A stretch of 64,000 nt of DNA from Rhyzopertha dominica (taxonomy: Eukaryota > Arthropoda > Insecta > Coleoptera > Bostrichidae), in the NCBI GenBank assembly GCA_025024175.1, contig QCXZ01000064.1, positions 42,305,325 through 42,369,324 on the forward strand, in the 5' to 3' direction. Positions 1 through 11,189 of the stretch are shown here, piece by piece (the first letter of the stretch is position 1; each line of letters begins with the position of its first letter). The translations under genes and the position numbers were made by a program. A model generated the notes under the pieces. That model had not been told where the DNA came from. It worked only from the letters and a program-made list of their open reading frames with translations, and searched no databases.

Positions 1-1153
1 TGGCGGCAGATACATAAAATATTAAGAACAGTACTTTAATGCTGAAAAAAGACGGGATTGTTGTGTAATATAGGGCTGTTTTTCTTCTATCGTATTAGCA
101 TTTTTAAATTGTAGGCAGTGAATATTATTAAGAAAAAGAGGATAACTGTAAACACAAAAAGCACGTGTGATATTATGTTGTAATAGTATTATGCGGTTAT
201 GTGGTTAAGCGGTTATCACATAGGTTATTATCATGAGTGTGTTTTGGTTACCATTACCAGTTCCTTTGTAATAATTATATTGAATATACTCATTTAAAAA
301 CCCATTTGTGTTGCATTACGCGGTACAGACGAGTATATTATAATAGCAAGTACTGTTTATTTCCGCCGCTTGCAAAGCCACACATGCGACACCAACGGTC
401 GATAAACTCTCATATACGCATGCATAGTCCAAGGTCTATTCGACTACTAAAGATTGCAGCATTCGAGCTCCAGCCAATAGCAAGCAGTTGCATCAAGGAG
501 TGCCTCATTGCCTCTCGTTTAGATTCACAGTTGGGTATTTCAGCGTTTTTTTTTATTATACATTCCGAACGATCCAATTGAAATAAGACTGCGTGTTTTT
601 TTAATTTCTGTTAATATTCCCTTGAACTTGATATATTAATTAATATAAATTAAGGAATTCCGTTGTGACGACATAAGTGAACAATCAGGTTGTACCGTGT
701 TGAAGAGAGGCAAAACAATAATCGGAGTAAGTAGCAACATTGTGTACAGCTGACCACTGACAGTACAGTGACAACTGAGCTGAATCATCTGTAAACGCGT
801 TTTTTATGTGTTGTGTTTGTTTTTTTTGTTTATAGTTCGTTGCTTTTGCGTTAATTAAGCATCATCAAACACAAACACAACAAATGCAACACCGACAAAG
901 ATGATAACGTTTAGAAATCCACGTGTGTTTACAATCAGCTTGTCTGACGCCCGACATCCGACCATGATTTGACAGACACAAAGGAATGCAAAGTAACACT
1001 GTTGTCAAGTTGAGTATTTCCGTTTTCAGTTAAGTCGTCACATCCTTTGGACGACGTTTTAAAATAGATTAACTTTGACTTGAATATTCACGTACTTAAA
1101 TACATTTTTTATACTAACCAAAATATGCCTATTTGTAACTTATAGTATTAAAT
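1..1153. other. Left flank, no gene recognised
   Basis: I see no gene, repeat array or RNA gene that I can support here. One open frame of 114 codons (237-581) has low-complexity, cysteine- and histidine-rich content with no recognisable domain and I do not call it. The stretch is AT-rich and precedes the inverted-repeat-bounded satellite locus. Confidence 0.5.
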
Positions 1154-1225
1154 ATTATTTTTGCTGTAATTGTGGGCTTGCTTCAAATATAAAGGATCTA
1201 AAATGTGTTTGGACCCTTATAATAG

Positions 1226-1345
1226 ATAGTCCTGCCCAGAGCATAGATGTTATGTATGAGTGTTTTTCTATCATTTGCAATAACCTCATAAGCTGGCTAA
1301 TTGTCCAAACATGGTCAAGACCATTAATAAATAAAAAATAAAACC
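1226..1345 (+). repeat. 5'-truncated SINE copy at left end of the satellite locus
   Basis: This segment reads as the reverse complement of 20640-20758. It runs from a stretch ending in the tRNA-like block (cctgcccagagcatag) to an A-rich tail (aataaataaaaaataaaacc). The tRNA-derived head present at the right end (box A and box B) is missing on this side, so homology between the two ends stops at the B-box region. It marks the outer limit of the inverted ends. Confidence 0.55.
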
Positions 1346-1769
1346 ACAATCATTAGTAGTTCTCTACATTAACGATAAATGTTTGCATGATGCTTCCCGC
1401 TGCAGTGTGAAGTTGGCTGCGACAAAATTTAGAGAGTTGCTGATATTTCAGAAACGGATGGTGCTGATATAATTGTAATGCTGTTGTTGTGAAGCACTAA
1501 ATTAAGTAGCAGTTTTAACGTTGATGTTTTAAGTGTATTAATAAAAGTTGGAAATAGCGGCTAAGTTGGGGAAATGCTTATTTTTCGAAAACGGCTGGTG
1601 CTGTTAATATGGCAAAAGGGGCAGCATAAAGCACTAACCAACTCAGCAGTTTTAACGTTGGTGCTTAATAAGTGCCTTCTAGCTTGAAGTTGGTTGGTAA
1701 TTTAGAAAGTCACTCATATTATATCTGAAACACTAAGAAGCACTAATGAACCACTAAAAGACCGTATAC
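1346..1769 (+). repeat. Left terminal inverted segment of satellite locus
   Basis: Non-satellite sequence that recurs in inverse orientation at 20323-20640. Shared blocks include 'gagttgctgatatttcag', 'gcaaaaggggcagcataaag' and the phrase 'gtgctgttaatatggc'. Part of the segment is duplicated within the left arm: two 'cggNtggtgctg...cactaa...gcagttttaacgttg' blocks, near 1455-1525 and 1590-1665. It links the SINE fragment to the first sat1 monomer. Confidence 0.65.
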
Positions 1770-3176
1770 ATTAGATCGGAAGCGGAGACGACCATTAAGA
1801 AACACAATTGGTCAAACTAACAATATTATAGACGATTCGTTCAACTTAATACGGCAAATCTATTATTGTTTCTGAAAAGATTCCATTCTTTATAGCACAA
1901 CGCAAGCAACAACGACCACGGCATAACTCAATTGGTCAAATTAACAATATTAGAGCCCATTCGTTCAACTTAATACGGAAATCTCTTATGCTTTCTGAAA
2001 ACAGTCCCTTCATTACATCTCATCGGAAGCGGAGATGACCATTAAGAAACACAATTGCTCAAACTAACAATATTATAGACAATTCGTTCAACTTAATCTG
2101 GAAATCTCTTAAGCTATCTGGAAACATTCCCATCATTATAGCACAACGGAACCTAAAACGACCATCGAAAAACACAATTGATCAAATTAACAATATTAGA
2201 GACCATTCGTTCCACTTAATACGGAAATCTCTTAAGCTTTCCAGAAACAGTCCCTTCATTACATCACATCGGAAGCGGAGACGACCATTAAGAAACCCAA
2301 TTGGTCAAATTAACAATATTATAGAGACCATTCGTTCGACTTAATACGGATATCTTTTATGCTCTCTGGAAATAGTGCCTTCATTACAACATATCGAAAG
2401 CGGAGACGACCATTAAAAAACACAATTGGTCTAACTATGGTACAACTTAATACGGCATATCTCATGCTTTCAGGAAACTTCCCTTCATTATAGCACACCG
2501 GAAGCTAAAACGACCNCCGACCAACACAATTGATGAAATTAACAATACTAGAGACCATTCGTTCGACTTAATACGGAAATCTCTTATGCTTTCATCAAAT
2601 AGTCCCTTCATTACATCACATCGGAAGCAGAGACGACCATTAAGAATCACAATTGGCCAAACTAATAAAATTATAGACGATTCGTTCAACTTAATACTGC
2701 AATCTCTTATGCTTTCTGGAAACATTATTCCCTTCATTACAACAGAACGGAAGCCAAAACGACCACCGAAAATCTCGATTGGTCAAGTTAGTAGTATTAT
2801 AGACCATTCGTTCAACTTAATACGGAAATCTCTTATGCTTTCTGGAAACATTATTCCCTTCATTATAGCACAACGGAAGCCAAAACAACCACCGAAAATC
2901 TCAATTGGTCAAATTTATAGTATTAGAGACCATTCGTTCAACTTAATACGGAAATTTTTTATGCTTTCTGGAAACAGTCTCTTCATTACATCACATCGGA
3001 AGCGGAGACGACCATTAAGAAACACAATTGGTCAAACTAACAATATTATAGACGATGTGTTTAACTTAATACCGAAATCTCTTAAGCTTTCCGGAAACAA
3101 TCCCTTCATTGCATCACATCGGAAGCTGAGACGACCATTAAGAAACACAATTGGGCAAATTAACAATATTATCGCC
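1770..3176 (+). repeat. Satellite 1 (sat1) array, 123-bp monomers, left arm
   Basis: Tandem monomers with a 123-bp period, measured from successive 'caattg' landmarks at 1805, 1929, 2052, 2175 and 2298. Two variants partly alternate, giving a 246-bp higher-order dimer: one carries 'ggaagcggagacgaccatta', the other 'ggaagctaaaacgaccacc' with 'attagagacc'. Because 123 is 41 codons, frames stay open across monomers (for example 2586-3182 plus, with an overlapping open frame on the other strand at 2462-2737). I see no independent sign that these frames are genes. Confidence 0.9.
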
Positions 3177-3179
3177 TTA

Positions 3180-4670
3180 TAGACGATAAGCTGTAATGAT
3201 GAAGCTTGGTACAGCAGGCGTATACAATATGCCCGTATGGTTGTATTAAGAGGAAAGAATAAGCTCCTATGGTATTAGTTTAACCAAATACTTTATTAGA
3301 CGGCTGTTTTACATACGATAAGCTGTAATGATGAAGCTGGGTGCAGCAAGCGTATACAGTATTCCGTATTAAGTGGAAAGAATAAACTCTTTTGATGTTA
3401 ATTTAACCAAATACTTTATTAGACGGTTGTTTATAACGATAGGCTGTAATGACGAGCCTGGATCCAGCTAGCGTATAGAGTATACGGTATTAAGTGGATA
3501 GAATAAACTCTTTTGGTGTTATTTTAACCTGATATGTTATTAGGCGGTCGCCTTATATACGAAAAGCTGTAATGACGAAGCTCAGTCCAGCAAGCGTATA
3601 CAGTATGCCATATTAAGTGGAAAGGAAAAATTATTTTGGTGTTAGTTTGACCAAATACGCTATTAGACGGTCGCCTTATATACGATAAGCTGTAATGACG
3701 AAGCTTGGTCCAGCAAGCGTATATAGTAATCCGTATTAAGTGGAAAGAATAAACTCATTTGGTGTTAGTTTAACCAAATCCGTTATTAGACGGTCGCCTT
3801 AAATACTATAAGCTGTAATGACGAAGCTCGGTCTAGCAAGCGTATACAGTATGCCGTATTAAGTGGAAAGAATAAACTCTTATGCTATTAGTTTAACCAA
3901 ATACATTATTAGACGGTCGCCTTATATACCATAAGCTGTAATGACGAAGCTTGGTCCAGCAAGCGTATACAGTATGCCGTATTAAGTGAAAAAAATAAAC
4001 TCTTTTCATGTGAATTTAACCAAATACTTTATTAGACGGTTGTTTTACAAACGATAAGCTGTAATGACGAAGCTGGGTCCAGCTAGCATATACAGTATAC
4101 CGTATTAAGTGGATAGAATAAACTCTTTTGGTGTTAGTTTGACCAAATCCGTTATTAGACGGTCGCCTTAAATACGATAAGCTGTAATGACAAAGTTGGG
4201 TCCAGCAAGCGTAGGATGCCGTATTAAGTTAAAAGAATAAACTCCTTGATGTTAATTTAACCAAATACGTTATTAGATGGTCACCTTACATACGATAGGC
4301 TGTAATGACGAGGCTGTGTCCAGCATGCGTATACAGTATTCCGTTATAAGTGGAAAGAATAAATTCTTTTGGTGTTCATTTAACCAAATACCTTATTAGA
4401 CGGTCGCCTAATATACGAGAAGCTGTAATGACGAAGCTTGGTCCAGCAAGCGTATACAGTATGCCATGTAAGTGGAAGGAATAAACTCTTTTGGTGTTAG
4501 TTTAACCAAATATGTTATTAGACGGTCGCCTTATATACGATAAGCTGTAATGACGAAGCTGGGTCCAGCAAGCGTATACAGTATGCCATATTAAGTGGAA
4601 AGGAAAAATTCTTTTGGTGTTAGTTTAACCAAATACGCTATTAGACAGTCGCCTTATATACGATAAGCTG
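3180..4670 (+). repeat. Satellite 2 (sat2) array, first block, 123-bp monomers
   Basis: About 12 tandem copies with a period near 123 bp ('agctgtaatgacgaagct' landmarks at 3444, 3567, 3690, 3813). The monomer carries 'ccgtattaagtggaaagaat', 'gtttaaccaaatacgttatt' and 'gacggtcgccttatatacga'. Aligned by eye, sat2 matches the reverse complement of sat1 in the same order of blocks. The block is interrupted at 4671 by a Penelope-like element. Confidence 0.92.
4657..4670. repeat. 14-bp target-site duplication, left copy
   Basis: 'tatacgataagctg' immediately left of the Penelope-like element, repeated at 6425-6438 immediately right of it. It is ordinary sat2 sequence present twice, which fixes the insertion limits as 4671-6424. 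Confidence 0.85.
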
Positions 4671-4754
4671 TTTTGGTTTGAAGGCTTCCGTGGTTGTTGT
4701 CGATGACATGTTGTTTTCCGGGCTGGTTCCCACGTTGGTTATTAGACCTTGACG

Positions 4755-4784
4755 TTTCGACACTCATGTCGGTGTCTTCCTCAG
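4755..4784 (-). ncRNA. Hammerhead-ribozyme-like core, left terminal repeat
   Basis: On the minus strand CTGAGGA (matches CUGANGA) is followed by a self-complementary stem (GACAC / GTGTC) and then GAAAC. Hammerhead motifs are known from terminal repeats of Penelope-like elements. Stems I and III were not folded, so activity is not established. Confidence 0.55.
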
Positions 4785-4808
4785 GAGTAGCTCTGAAACT
4801 GACGTGTC

Positions 4809-5150
4809 CTAGCCTGCTCGGGTATTTATACTCGTCCGGGTCACTGACGCGTGGGCGTTGTTACGCATGACCGGTTTCCAGATTCCAGGTAGGTCGATGC
4901 TCCGGTCTCGGTTGTAATTGTGCGGGTTCTTCTGGATTTCGATGGCTTCCTTGTACAGTCTCGGCCAGAATCTCGCTTCCCTCGACAGCATTTGTGCTTC
5001 CTCGAATTTGATGATGTGGCCAGTCTCCATTCGATGTTCTGCTACAGCCGATCTATCACCTTGCCGGTCTCTGGTGTCCCTCATGTGCTCCTTGATTCTC
5101 GTGCTGATGTGCCTTCCGGTTTGGCCGATGTAAACCTTCCCCTTCTGCAT
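4809..5150 (-). pseudogene. GIY-YIG endonuclease C-terminus of the family B Penelope-like element
   Basis: A 113-codon frame beginning in the GIY-YIG signature (KVYIGQTGRHISTRIKEH) and ending at the element's 3' repeat. In active elements this domain cuts the target for primed reverse transcription. It overlaps the end of the upstream reverse transcriptase frame (5081-6070) in a different frame: the upstream frame reads to 'VYSIPCRRG' and then loses the domain. A frameshift near 5145 therefore separates the two halves. The last ~50 residues are repeated in the inverted arm on the plus strand (6170-6321). Confidence 0.8.
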
Positions 5151-6165
5151 GGGATGCTGTACACACCTTGTGTTTGTAGCTCCTCAGTCGTCGAACGGTA
5201 TTTCGGAAAGGCGTTAGCTATCTTTCTCGGGGCGGTGAAGATGGTGTTTATATGATGTCTTCTCAGCAGCCGTCCGATCTTATCTGTACATCCATTGACG
5301 TAGGGCAGGTATGCCGCAGCGATGTGCTCCTCTGGTTCCTTCCCCCGTGGTTGCTTGTTGATAGCCCTCTCAATCTGTGCCTTAGGATATCCGTTCTTCT
5401 GTAGTGCACTGCGTAAATGTTCTAATTCCTCCTCTAGATGGTCTGGTTCGCTGACTAGCTTCGCCCGCTGTATCAGCGTGTTGATGACTCCTTGTTTTTG
5501 GGCGGGGTGGTGGTGTGAATCTGCATGCAGGTAGCGATCCATGTGGGTTGGCTTCCTATAGACCCGATGTCCTAGCGTGCCGTCTTGTTTCCTTGTCACC
5601 ATCACATCCAGGAAGGGGAGGGCGCCGTTGGTCTCCATCTCCATCGTGAATTGTATACCGCTATGGATGCTATTTAGATGGTCCAGGAACTCCTTTATGT
5701 TCTGTTCTCCATGCGGCCAGACGGTAAAAGTGTCGTCCACGTATCTAAACCAACACTTAGGTTTAAGCCGTGCCGATGCCAATGCAGTTGTCTCGAAGGC
5801 TTCCAAGTAAATGTTAGCTATCAGCGGAGAAAGCGGTGACCCCATCGGAGCACCTTCTGTCTGCTCGTAGTATTCCTCCTGGAACTTGAAGAAAGTAGAT
5901 TTCAGGCAGATATTCGCAAGTTGGACTAGTTCTTCATCCAGGTTTTCTTCTTGTAGCCGTTTCTTCAACTCCCTTAAGGCATCGTCCAATGGTATCTTNG
6001 TGAAGAGTGAGGTGATATCAAAGCTTACTAGGATGTCCTCCGGGTCCAGTCTGATCTTCATTTTCTCCATAAGGTCTCCGGCGTTCCTGACGTGGTGCTG
6101 TCTTTCCTACGAGTCCTTTCAGGGTCCGAGCGATGTATCCAGCTAGAGGGTGGGTGGCAGGTGCA
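5081..6165 (-). pseudogene. Penelope-type reverse transcriptase, fragment
   Basis: Residues typical of Penelope-like reverse transcriptases are visible in order: 'LVSFDITSLF' (motif A Asp), 'GAPMGSPLSPLIANIYLE' (motif B), 'FRYVDDTF' (catalytic motif C) and 'LPFLDVMV'. The main frame starts at 6070; upstream codons in another frame (6165-6075, 'HPLAGYIARTLKGLVG') belong to the same domain, so a frameshift lies near 6075. One base is undetermined at 5999. The N-terminal third normally found in the family is missing. Dead copy. Confidence 0.85.
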
Positions 6166-6345
6166 ACAGGACTGTACAAGGAAGCCATCGAAATCCAAAA
6201 GAACCCGTACAATTACAACCGAGACCGGGGCATCGACCTACCTGGAATCTGGAAACCGGTCATGCGTAACAACGCCCACGCGTCAGTGACCCGGACGAGT
6301 ATAAATACCCGAGCAGGCTAGGACACGTCAGTTTCAGAGCTACTT

Positions 6346-6375
6346 CTGAGGAAGACACCGACATGAGTGTCGAAA
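6346..6375 (+). ncRNA. Hammerhead-ribozyme-like core, right terminal repeat
   Basis: The inverted twin of the core at 4755-4784: CTGAGGA, a GACAC/GTGTC stem, then GAAACGTC on the plus strand. The opposite orientation of the two cores follows from the inverted terminal repeats. Confidence 0.55.
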
Positions 6376-6424
6376 CGTCAAGGTCTAATAACCAACGTGG
6401 GAACCAGCCCGGAAAACAACATGT

Positions 6425-9400
6425 TATACGATAAGCTGTAATGACGAAGCTGGGTCCAGCAAGCGTATACAGCAATCCGTATTAAGTCGAAAGAATAAAC
6501 TCATTTGGTGTTAGTATAACTAAATCCGTTATCAGACGGTCGCCTTAAATACGATAAGCTGTAATGACGAAGCTCGGTCTAGCAAACGTATACAGTATGC
6601 CGTATTAGTTGGAAAGAATAAACTTATGCTATTAGTTCAACCAAATCCGTTATTAGACGGTCGCCTTAAATACTATAAGCTGTAATGACGACGCTCGGTC
6701 TAGCAAGAGTATACAGTATGCCGTATTAAGTGGAAAGAATAAACTCTTATGCTATTAGTTTAACCAAATACGTTATAAGACGGTCGCCTTATATACGATA
6801 AGCTGTAATGACGAAGCTTGGTCCAGCAAGCGTATACAGTATGCCATATTAAGTGGAAAGAATAAACCCTTTTTGTGTTAGTTTAACCAAATCCGTTATT
6901 AGACGGTCGTATTAAATACGTTAAGCTGAAATGACGAAGCTCGGTCTAGCAAGCGTAAACAGTATGCCGTATTAAGTGGAAAAAATTAACTCTTATGCTA
7001 TTAGTTTAACCAAATATGTTATTAGACGGTCGCCTTATATACGATAAGCTGTAATGACGAAGCCTGGTCCAGCAAGCGTATACAGTATGCCGTATTAAGT
7101 GGAAGGAATAATCTCTTTTGGTGTTAGTTTAACCAGTTGTGTTATTAGACGGACGCCTTAAATACTATAAGCTGTAATCACGAAGCTCGGTCTAGCAAGC
7201 GTATACAGTATGCCGTATTAAGTGGAAAGAATAAACTCTTTTGAGGTTAATTTAACCAAATACTTTATTAGACGGTCGCCTTATATACGATAAGCTGTAA
7301 TGACGAAGCTTGGTCCAGCAAGCGTATACAGTATGCCGTATTAAGTGAAAAAAATAAACTCTTTTGAGGTTAATTTAACCAAATACTTTATTAGACGGTT
7401 GTTTTACAAACGATAAGCTGTAATGACGAAGCTGGGCCCAGCTAGCATATACAGTATACCGTATTAAGTGGATAGAACAAACTCATTTGGTGTTAGTTTG
7501 ACCAAATCCGTTACTAGACGGTCGCCTTAAATACGATAAGCTGTAATGACAAAGTTGGGTCCAGCAAGCGAAGGATGCCGTATTAAGTTAAAAGAATAAA
7601 CTTTTTGAAGTTAATTTAACCAAATACGTTATTAGATGGTCACCTTACATACGATAGGCTGTAATGACGAAGCTGGGTCCAGCAAGCGTATACAGTATTC
7701 CGTTATAAGTGGAAAGAATAAATTCTTTTGGTGTTCATTTAACCAATTACCTTACTAGACGGTCGCCTAATATACGAGAAGCTGTAATGACGAAGCTTGG
7801 TCCAGCAAGCGTTTACAGTATACCGCATTAAGTGGAGAGAATACCCCGTTTTGGTATTAGTTTAACCAAATACGTTATTAGAGGGTCGCCGTAACATATC
7901 ATTAACTGTAATGACGAAGCTGGGTCCAACAAGCGTGTATAGTATGTAGTGTTAAGTGGAAAGAATAAACTTATGATATTAGTTTAACAAAATATATTAT
8001 TGGAAGGTGTCCTTATATACAATAAGGGGTAAAGACGAAGCTGGGTCCAGCAAGCATATATAGTATGCCGTATTAAGTGGAAAGAATATACTCTTTTGGT
8101 GTTAGTTTAACCAAATACGTTATTAGACGAACGCCCTAGCATACGATAAGCAGTAATGGCGAAGTTGCAGCCAGGAAGCGTATATAGTATGCCGCATTAA
8201 GTGGTAAGAATAAACTGTTTTGATGTTAATTTAACCAAATACCTTATTAGACGGTTGTTTTACATAAGATAAGCTGTAATGACGAAGCTGGGTCCAGCAA
8301 GCGTATACAGCAATCGGTTTTAAGTGGAAAGGAAAAATTCTTTTAGTGTTAGTTTAACCAAATACCTTATTAGGCGGTTGTTTTACATACGATAAACTGT
8401 AATGATGAAGCTGGGTCCAGCAAGCGTATACAGTAATCCGTATTAAGTGGAAACAATAAACTCATTTGGTGTTAGTTTAACTAAATCCGTTACTAGACGG
8501 TCGCCTTAAATATGATAAGCTGTAATGACGAAGCTCGGTCTAGCAAACGTATACAGTATGCCGTATTAATTGGAAAGAATAAACTCTTATGCTATTAGTT
8601 CAACCAAATACGTTATTAGACGGTCGCCTTATATACGAAACGCTGTAATGACGAAGCTGGGTCCCGCAAGTGTATATAGTATGCCGTATTAAGTGGAAAG
8701 GAAAATTTCATTTGGTGTTAGTTTAACCAAATACGTTAATAGACGGTCGCCTTATATACGATAAGCTATAATGACGAAGCTTGGTCCAGCAAGCGTATAT
8801 AGTAATCTGTATTAAGTGGAAAGAATAAACTCATTTGGTGTTAGTTTAACCAAATCCGTTATTAGATGTTCGCCTTAAACACTATAAGCTGTAATGACGA
8901 AGCTCGGTCTAGCAAGCGTAAACAGTATGCCGTATTAAGTGGAAAGAATTAACTCTTATGTTTTAACCAGATATGTTATTAGACAGTCGCCTTATATACG
9001 AAAAGCTGTAATGACGAAGCTCGGTCCAGCAAGCGTATACAGTATGCCATAGTAAGTGGAAAGAATAAACTCTTTTGGTGTTAGTTTAACCAAATCCGTT
9101 ATTAGACGGTCGCCTTAAATGCGATTAGCTGTAATGACGAAGCTCGGTCTAGCAAGCGTGTACAGTATGCCGTATTAAGTGGAAGGAATAATCTCTTTTG
9201 GTGTTAGTTTAACCAGTTGTGTTATTAGACGGACGCCTTAAATACTATAAGCTGTAATGACGAAGCTCGGCCTAGCAAGCGTATACAGTATGCCGTATTA
9301 AGTGGAAAGAATAAACTCTTGTGCTATTAGTTTAACCAAATACGTTATTAGACGGTCGCCTTATATACGATAAGCTGTAATGACGAAGCTTGGTCCAGCA

Positions 9401-10310
9401 AGCGTATACAGTATGCCGTATTAAGTGGAAGGAATAAACTCTTTTGGTGTTACTTTAACCAGATATGTTATTAGACAGTCGCCTTATATACGAAAAGCTG
9501 TAATGACGAAGCTCGGTCCGGCAAGCGTATACAGTATGCCATAGTAAGCGGAAAGAATAAACTCTTTTGGTGTTAGTTTAACCAAATCCGTTATTAGACG
9601 GTCGCCTTAAATGCGATTAGCTGTAACGACGAAGCTCGGTCTAGCAAGCGTATACAGTATGCCGTATTAAGTGGAAAGAATAAACTCTTATGATATTAGT
9701 TTAACCAAATACGTTATTAGACGGTCGCCTTATATACGATAAGCTGTAATGACGAAGCTTGGTCGAGCAAGCGTGTACAGTATTCCGTATTAAGTGGAAG
9801 GAATAAACTCTTTTGGTGTTACTTTAACCAGATATGTTATTCGACAGTCGCCTTATATACGAAAAGCTGTAATGACGAAGCTCGGTCCAGCAAGCGTATA
9901 CAGTATGCCATATTAAGTGGAAAGAGTAAACGCTTTTGGTGTTAGTTTAACCAAATCCGTTATTAGACGGTCGCCTTAAATACGATAGGCTGTAATGACG
10001 AAGCTCGGTCTAGCAAGCGTATACAGTATGCCGTACTAAGTGGAAAAAATAAACTCTTGGTTTGAAGGCTGCCGTGGTTGTTGTGGATGACATGTTGTTT
10101 TCCGGGCTGGTTCCCACGTTGGTTATTAGACCTTGTGTCTTCCTCAGAAGAGGAAGACACCGACACGAGTGTCGAAACGTCAAGGTCTAATAACCAACGT
10201 GGGAACAAGCCCGGAAAACAACATGTCAGAGTAAACTCTTATGCTATTAGTTTAACCAAATACGTTATTAGACGGTCGCCTTATATAGGATAGGCTGTAA
10301 TGACGAAGCT
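6425..10310 (+). repeat. Satellite 2 array, second block
   Basis: About 30 further sat2 monomers, starting with the second copy of the 14-bp target duplication (6425-6438). Higher-order structure is visible. A run of diverged monomers with diagnostic changes ('ttttacaaacgataagctg', a shortened monomer with 'agcgaaggatgccg', 'gataggctgtaatgacg') at about 7388-7800 repeats the run at about 4025-4440. The spacing is 3,359 bp, or 1,591 bp (13 monomers) without the Penelope insertion. A four-monomer (492-bp) repeat is seen at about 8980 and 9472. A small Penelope hairpin interrupts it at 10059-10231. Confidence 0.9.
10059..10231. mobile_element. Miniature Penelope-derived hairpin (family B termini only)
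   Basis: A 173-bp insertion made only of family B terminal sequence in inverted orientation. 'catgttgttttccgggctgg' near 10090 is matched by its complement near 10205-10226, and 'gttggttattagaccttg' by 'caaggtctaataaccaac'. It is flanked by a 9-bp duplication of sat2 sequence ('taaactctt' at 10050-10058 and 10232-10240), so it is an insertion of its own and not a rearranged piece of the copy at 4671. It has no coding capacity, and the hammerhead-like core is broken at the CTGANGA box. Confidence 0.75.
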
Positions 10311-10395
10311 TTCCAGAAACAGTACATTTATTACATGACATCGGAAGCGGAGACGACCTTTAAGAAACACAATTTGTCAAATTAACAATATTAGA
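10311..10395 (+). repeat. Satellite 1 fragment left of the Gypsy insertion
   Basis: Sat1 resumes here ('ggaagcggagacgacc', 'aacaatattagac') and continues after the Gypsy provirus at 16517. The sat2-to-sat1 switch at about 10305-10315 occurs in a shared stretch (gaagctt..ccag), consistent with a join through short homology. Confidence 0.75.
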
Positions 10396-11189
10396 CTGTT
10401 ACGACCCCCTTTCTTCGGTAAGGCCGGGTAACGCTGCCACCACCCTCGTAAGGTGAGGGAACCTGGAATTCGTATCCTAATTCCTGAGAAAATGGAGGAT
10501 TTCCAACGCTGTACTCTTCGGAAATTAGTGGGTCGCTGTTAATGTCTGGGAACTAAGTTGTTACTAATTAAAAAGGCTAACTTTAGTTTTAGCACGTATA
10601 TTAAGTCTTCAATTAATAGATAACTGGATGTTTACATTAACGTTAAAGAGTGACTTGTTACAAAAAAAAAAGAATATACGGAAATGAACATTCGGAAGCA
10701 GGAGTCGATTGTTTGAATTTAAAATGAATGAATTGTGAAAATTAATATATTGTTTTTAACAAAAACGATAAAAGCTTGCGGCGTTAATCTGTTCAAAAAC
10801 TTACCAACCCAAATGTTCCGTCTTTCTTGGGGAGCCCCTCAGTAGTTTTGATTTATCTTTGACGAATGAATAATAGCGCACGAGAAAATTCATTTAGCTA
10901 AACTCTACTGTATGAAATTTTTGATGTTGGCGCGACCGCGAATGAACCAGGACTCCCGTTTTCCGGTTGGGAAGTTTTTGTTAACGCGAAATTTTGAAGA
11001 CGTCGTCAAATCGGCGGACGTCGACCGACCTTCTTAAAAACAGCTAGATCTGACGATTTAGCGTTTTGGCGGTAGCGGGCTATGTCCATCCGTTCCAACT
11101 ACTGTCGTAAGCATTTCTTAACTTCCTGCTACTATTACATCGATAATTTAGAAAAATATAAAAATTTGGAATACCCTAGGGGTATAACA
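10396..11189 (-). repeat. 3' LTR of the env-bearing Gypsy provirus
   Basis: About 794 bp from 'tgttacgac' to 'tataaca' in window orientation. Its inner 120 bp (11070-11189) closely match 16394-16516, with a few substitutions, which identifies the two as LTR copies. Because the element is on the minus strand, the low-coordinate LTR is the 3' one. Confidence 0.8.

Larger units (their letters stand above)
4671..6424 (-). mobile_element. Penelope-like element (family B), 5'-truncated, with inverted terminal repeats
   Basis: A 1,754-bp insertion inside sat2, flanked by a 14-bp duplication. The minus strand carries a Penelope-type reverse transcriptase followed by a GIY-YIG endonuclease. About 255 bp of the 3' terminal sequence (4708-4964, including the end of the endonuclease frame) is repeated in inverse orientation at 6170-6424, as often seen for Penelope terminal repeats. 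The N-terminal half of the ORF is absent and at least two frameshifts are present, so the copy cannot encode a complete protein. A hammerhead-like core lies in each terminal repeat. Confidence 0.88.

Noticed and set aside
237..581. 114-codon open frame on the plus strand
   Set aside because: No recognisable domain, no start context or splice signals I could support, and AT-rich surroundings.
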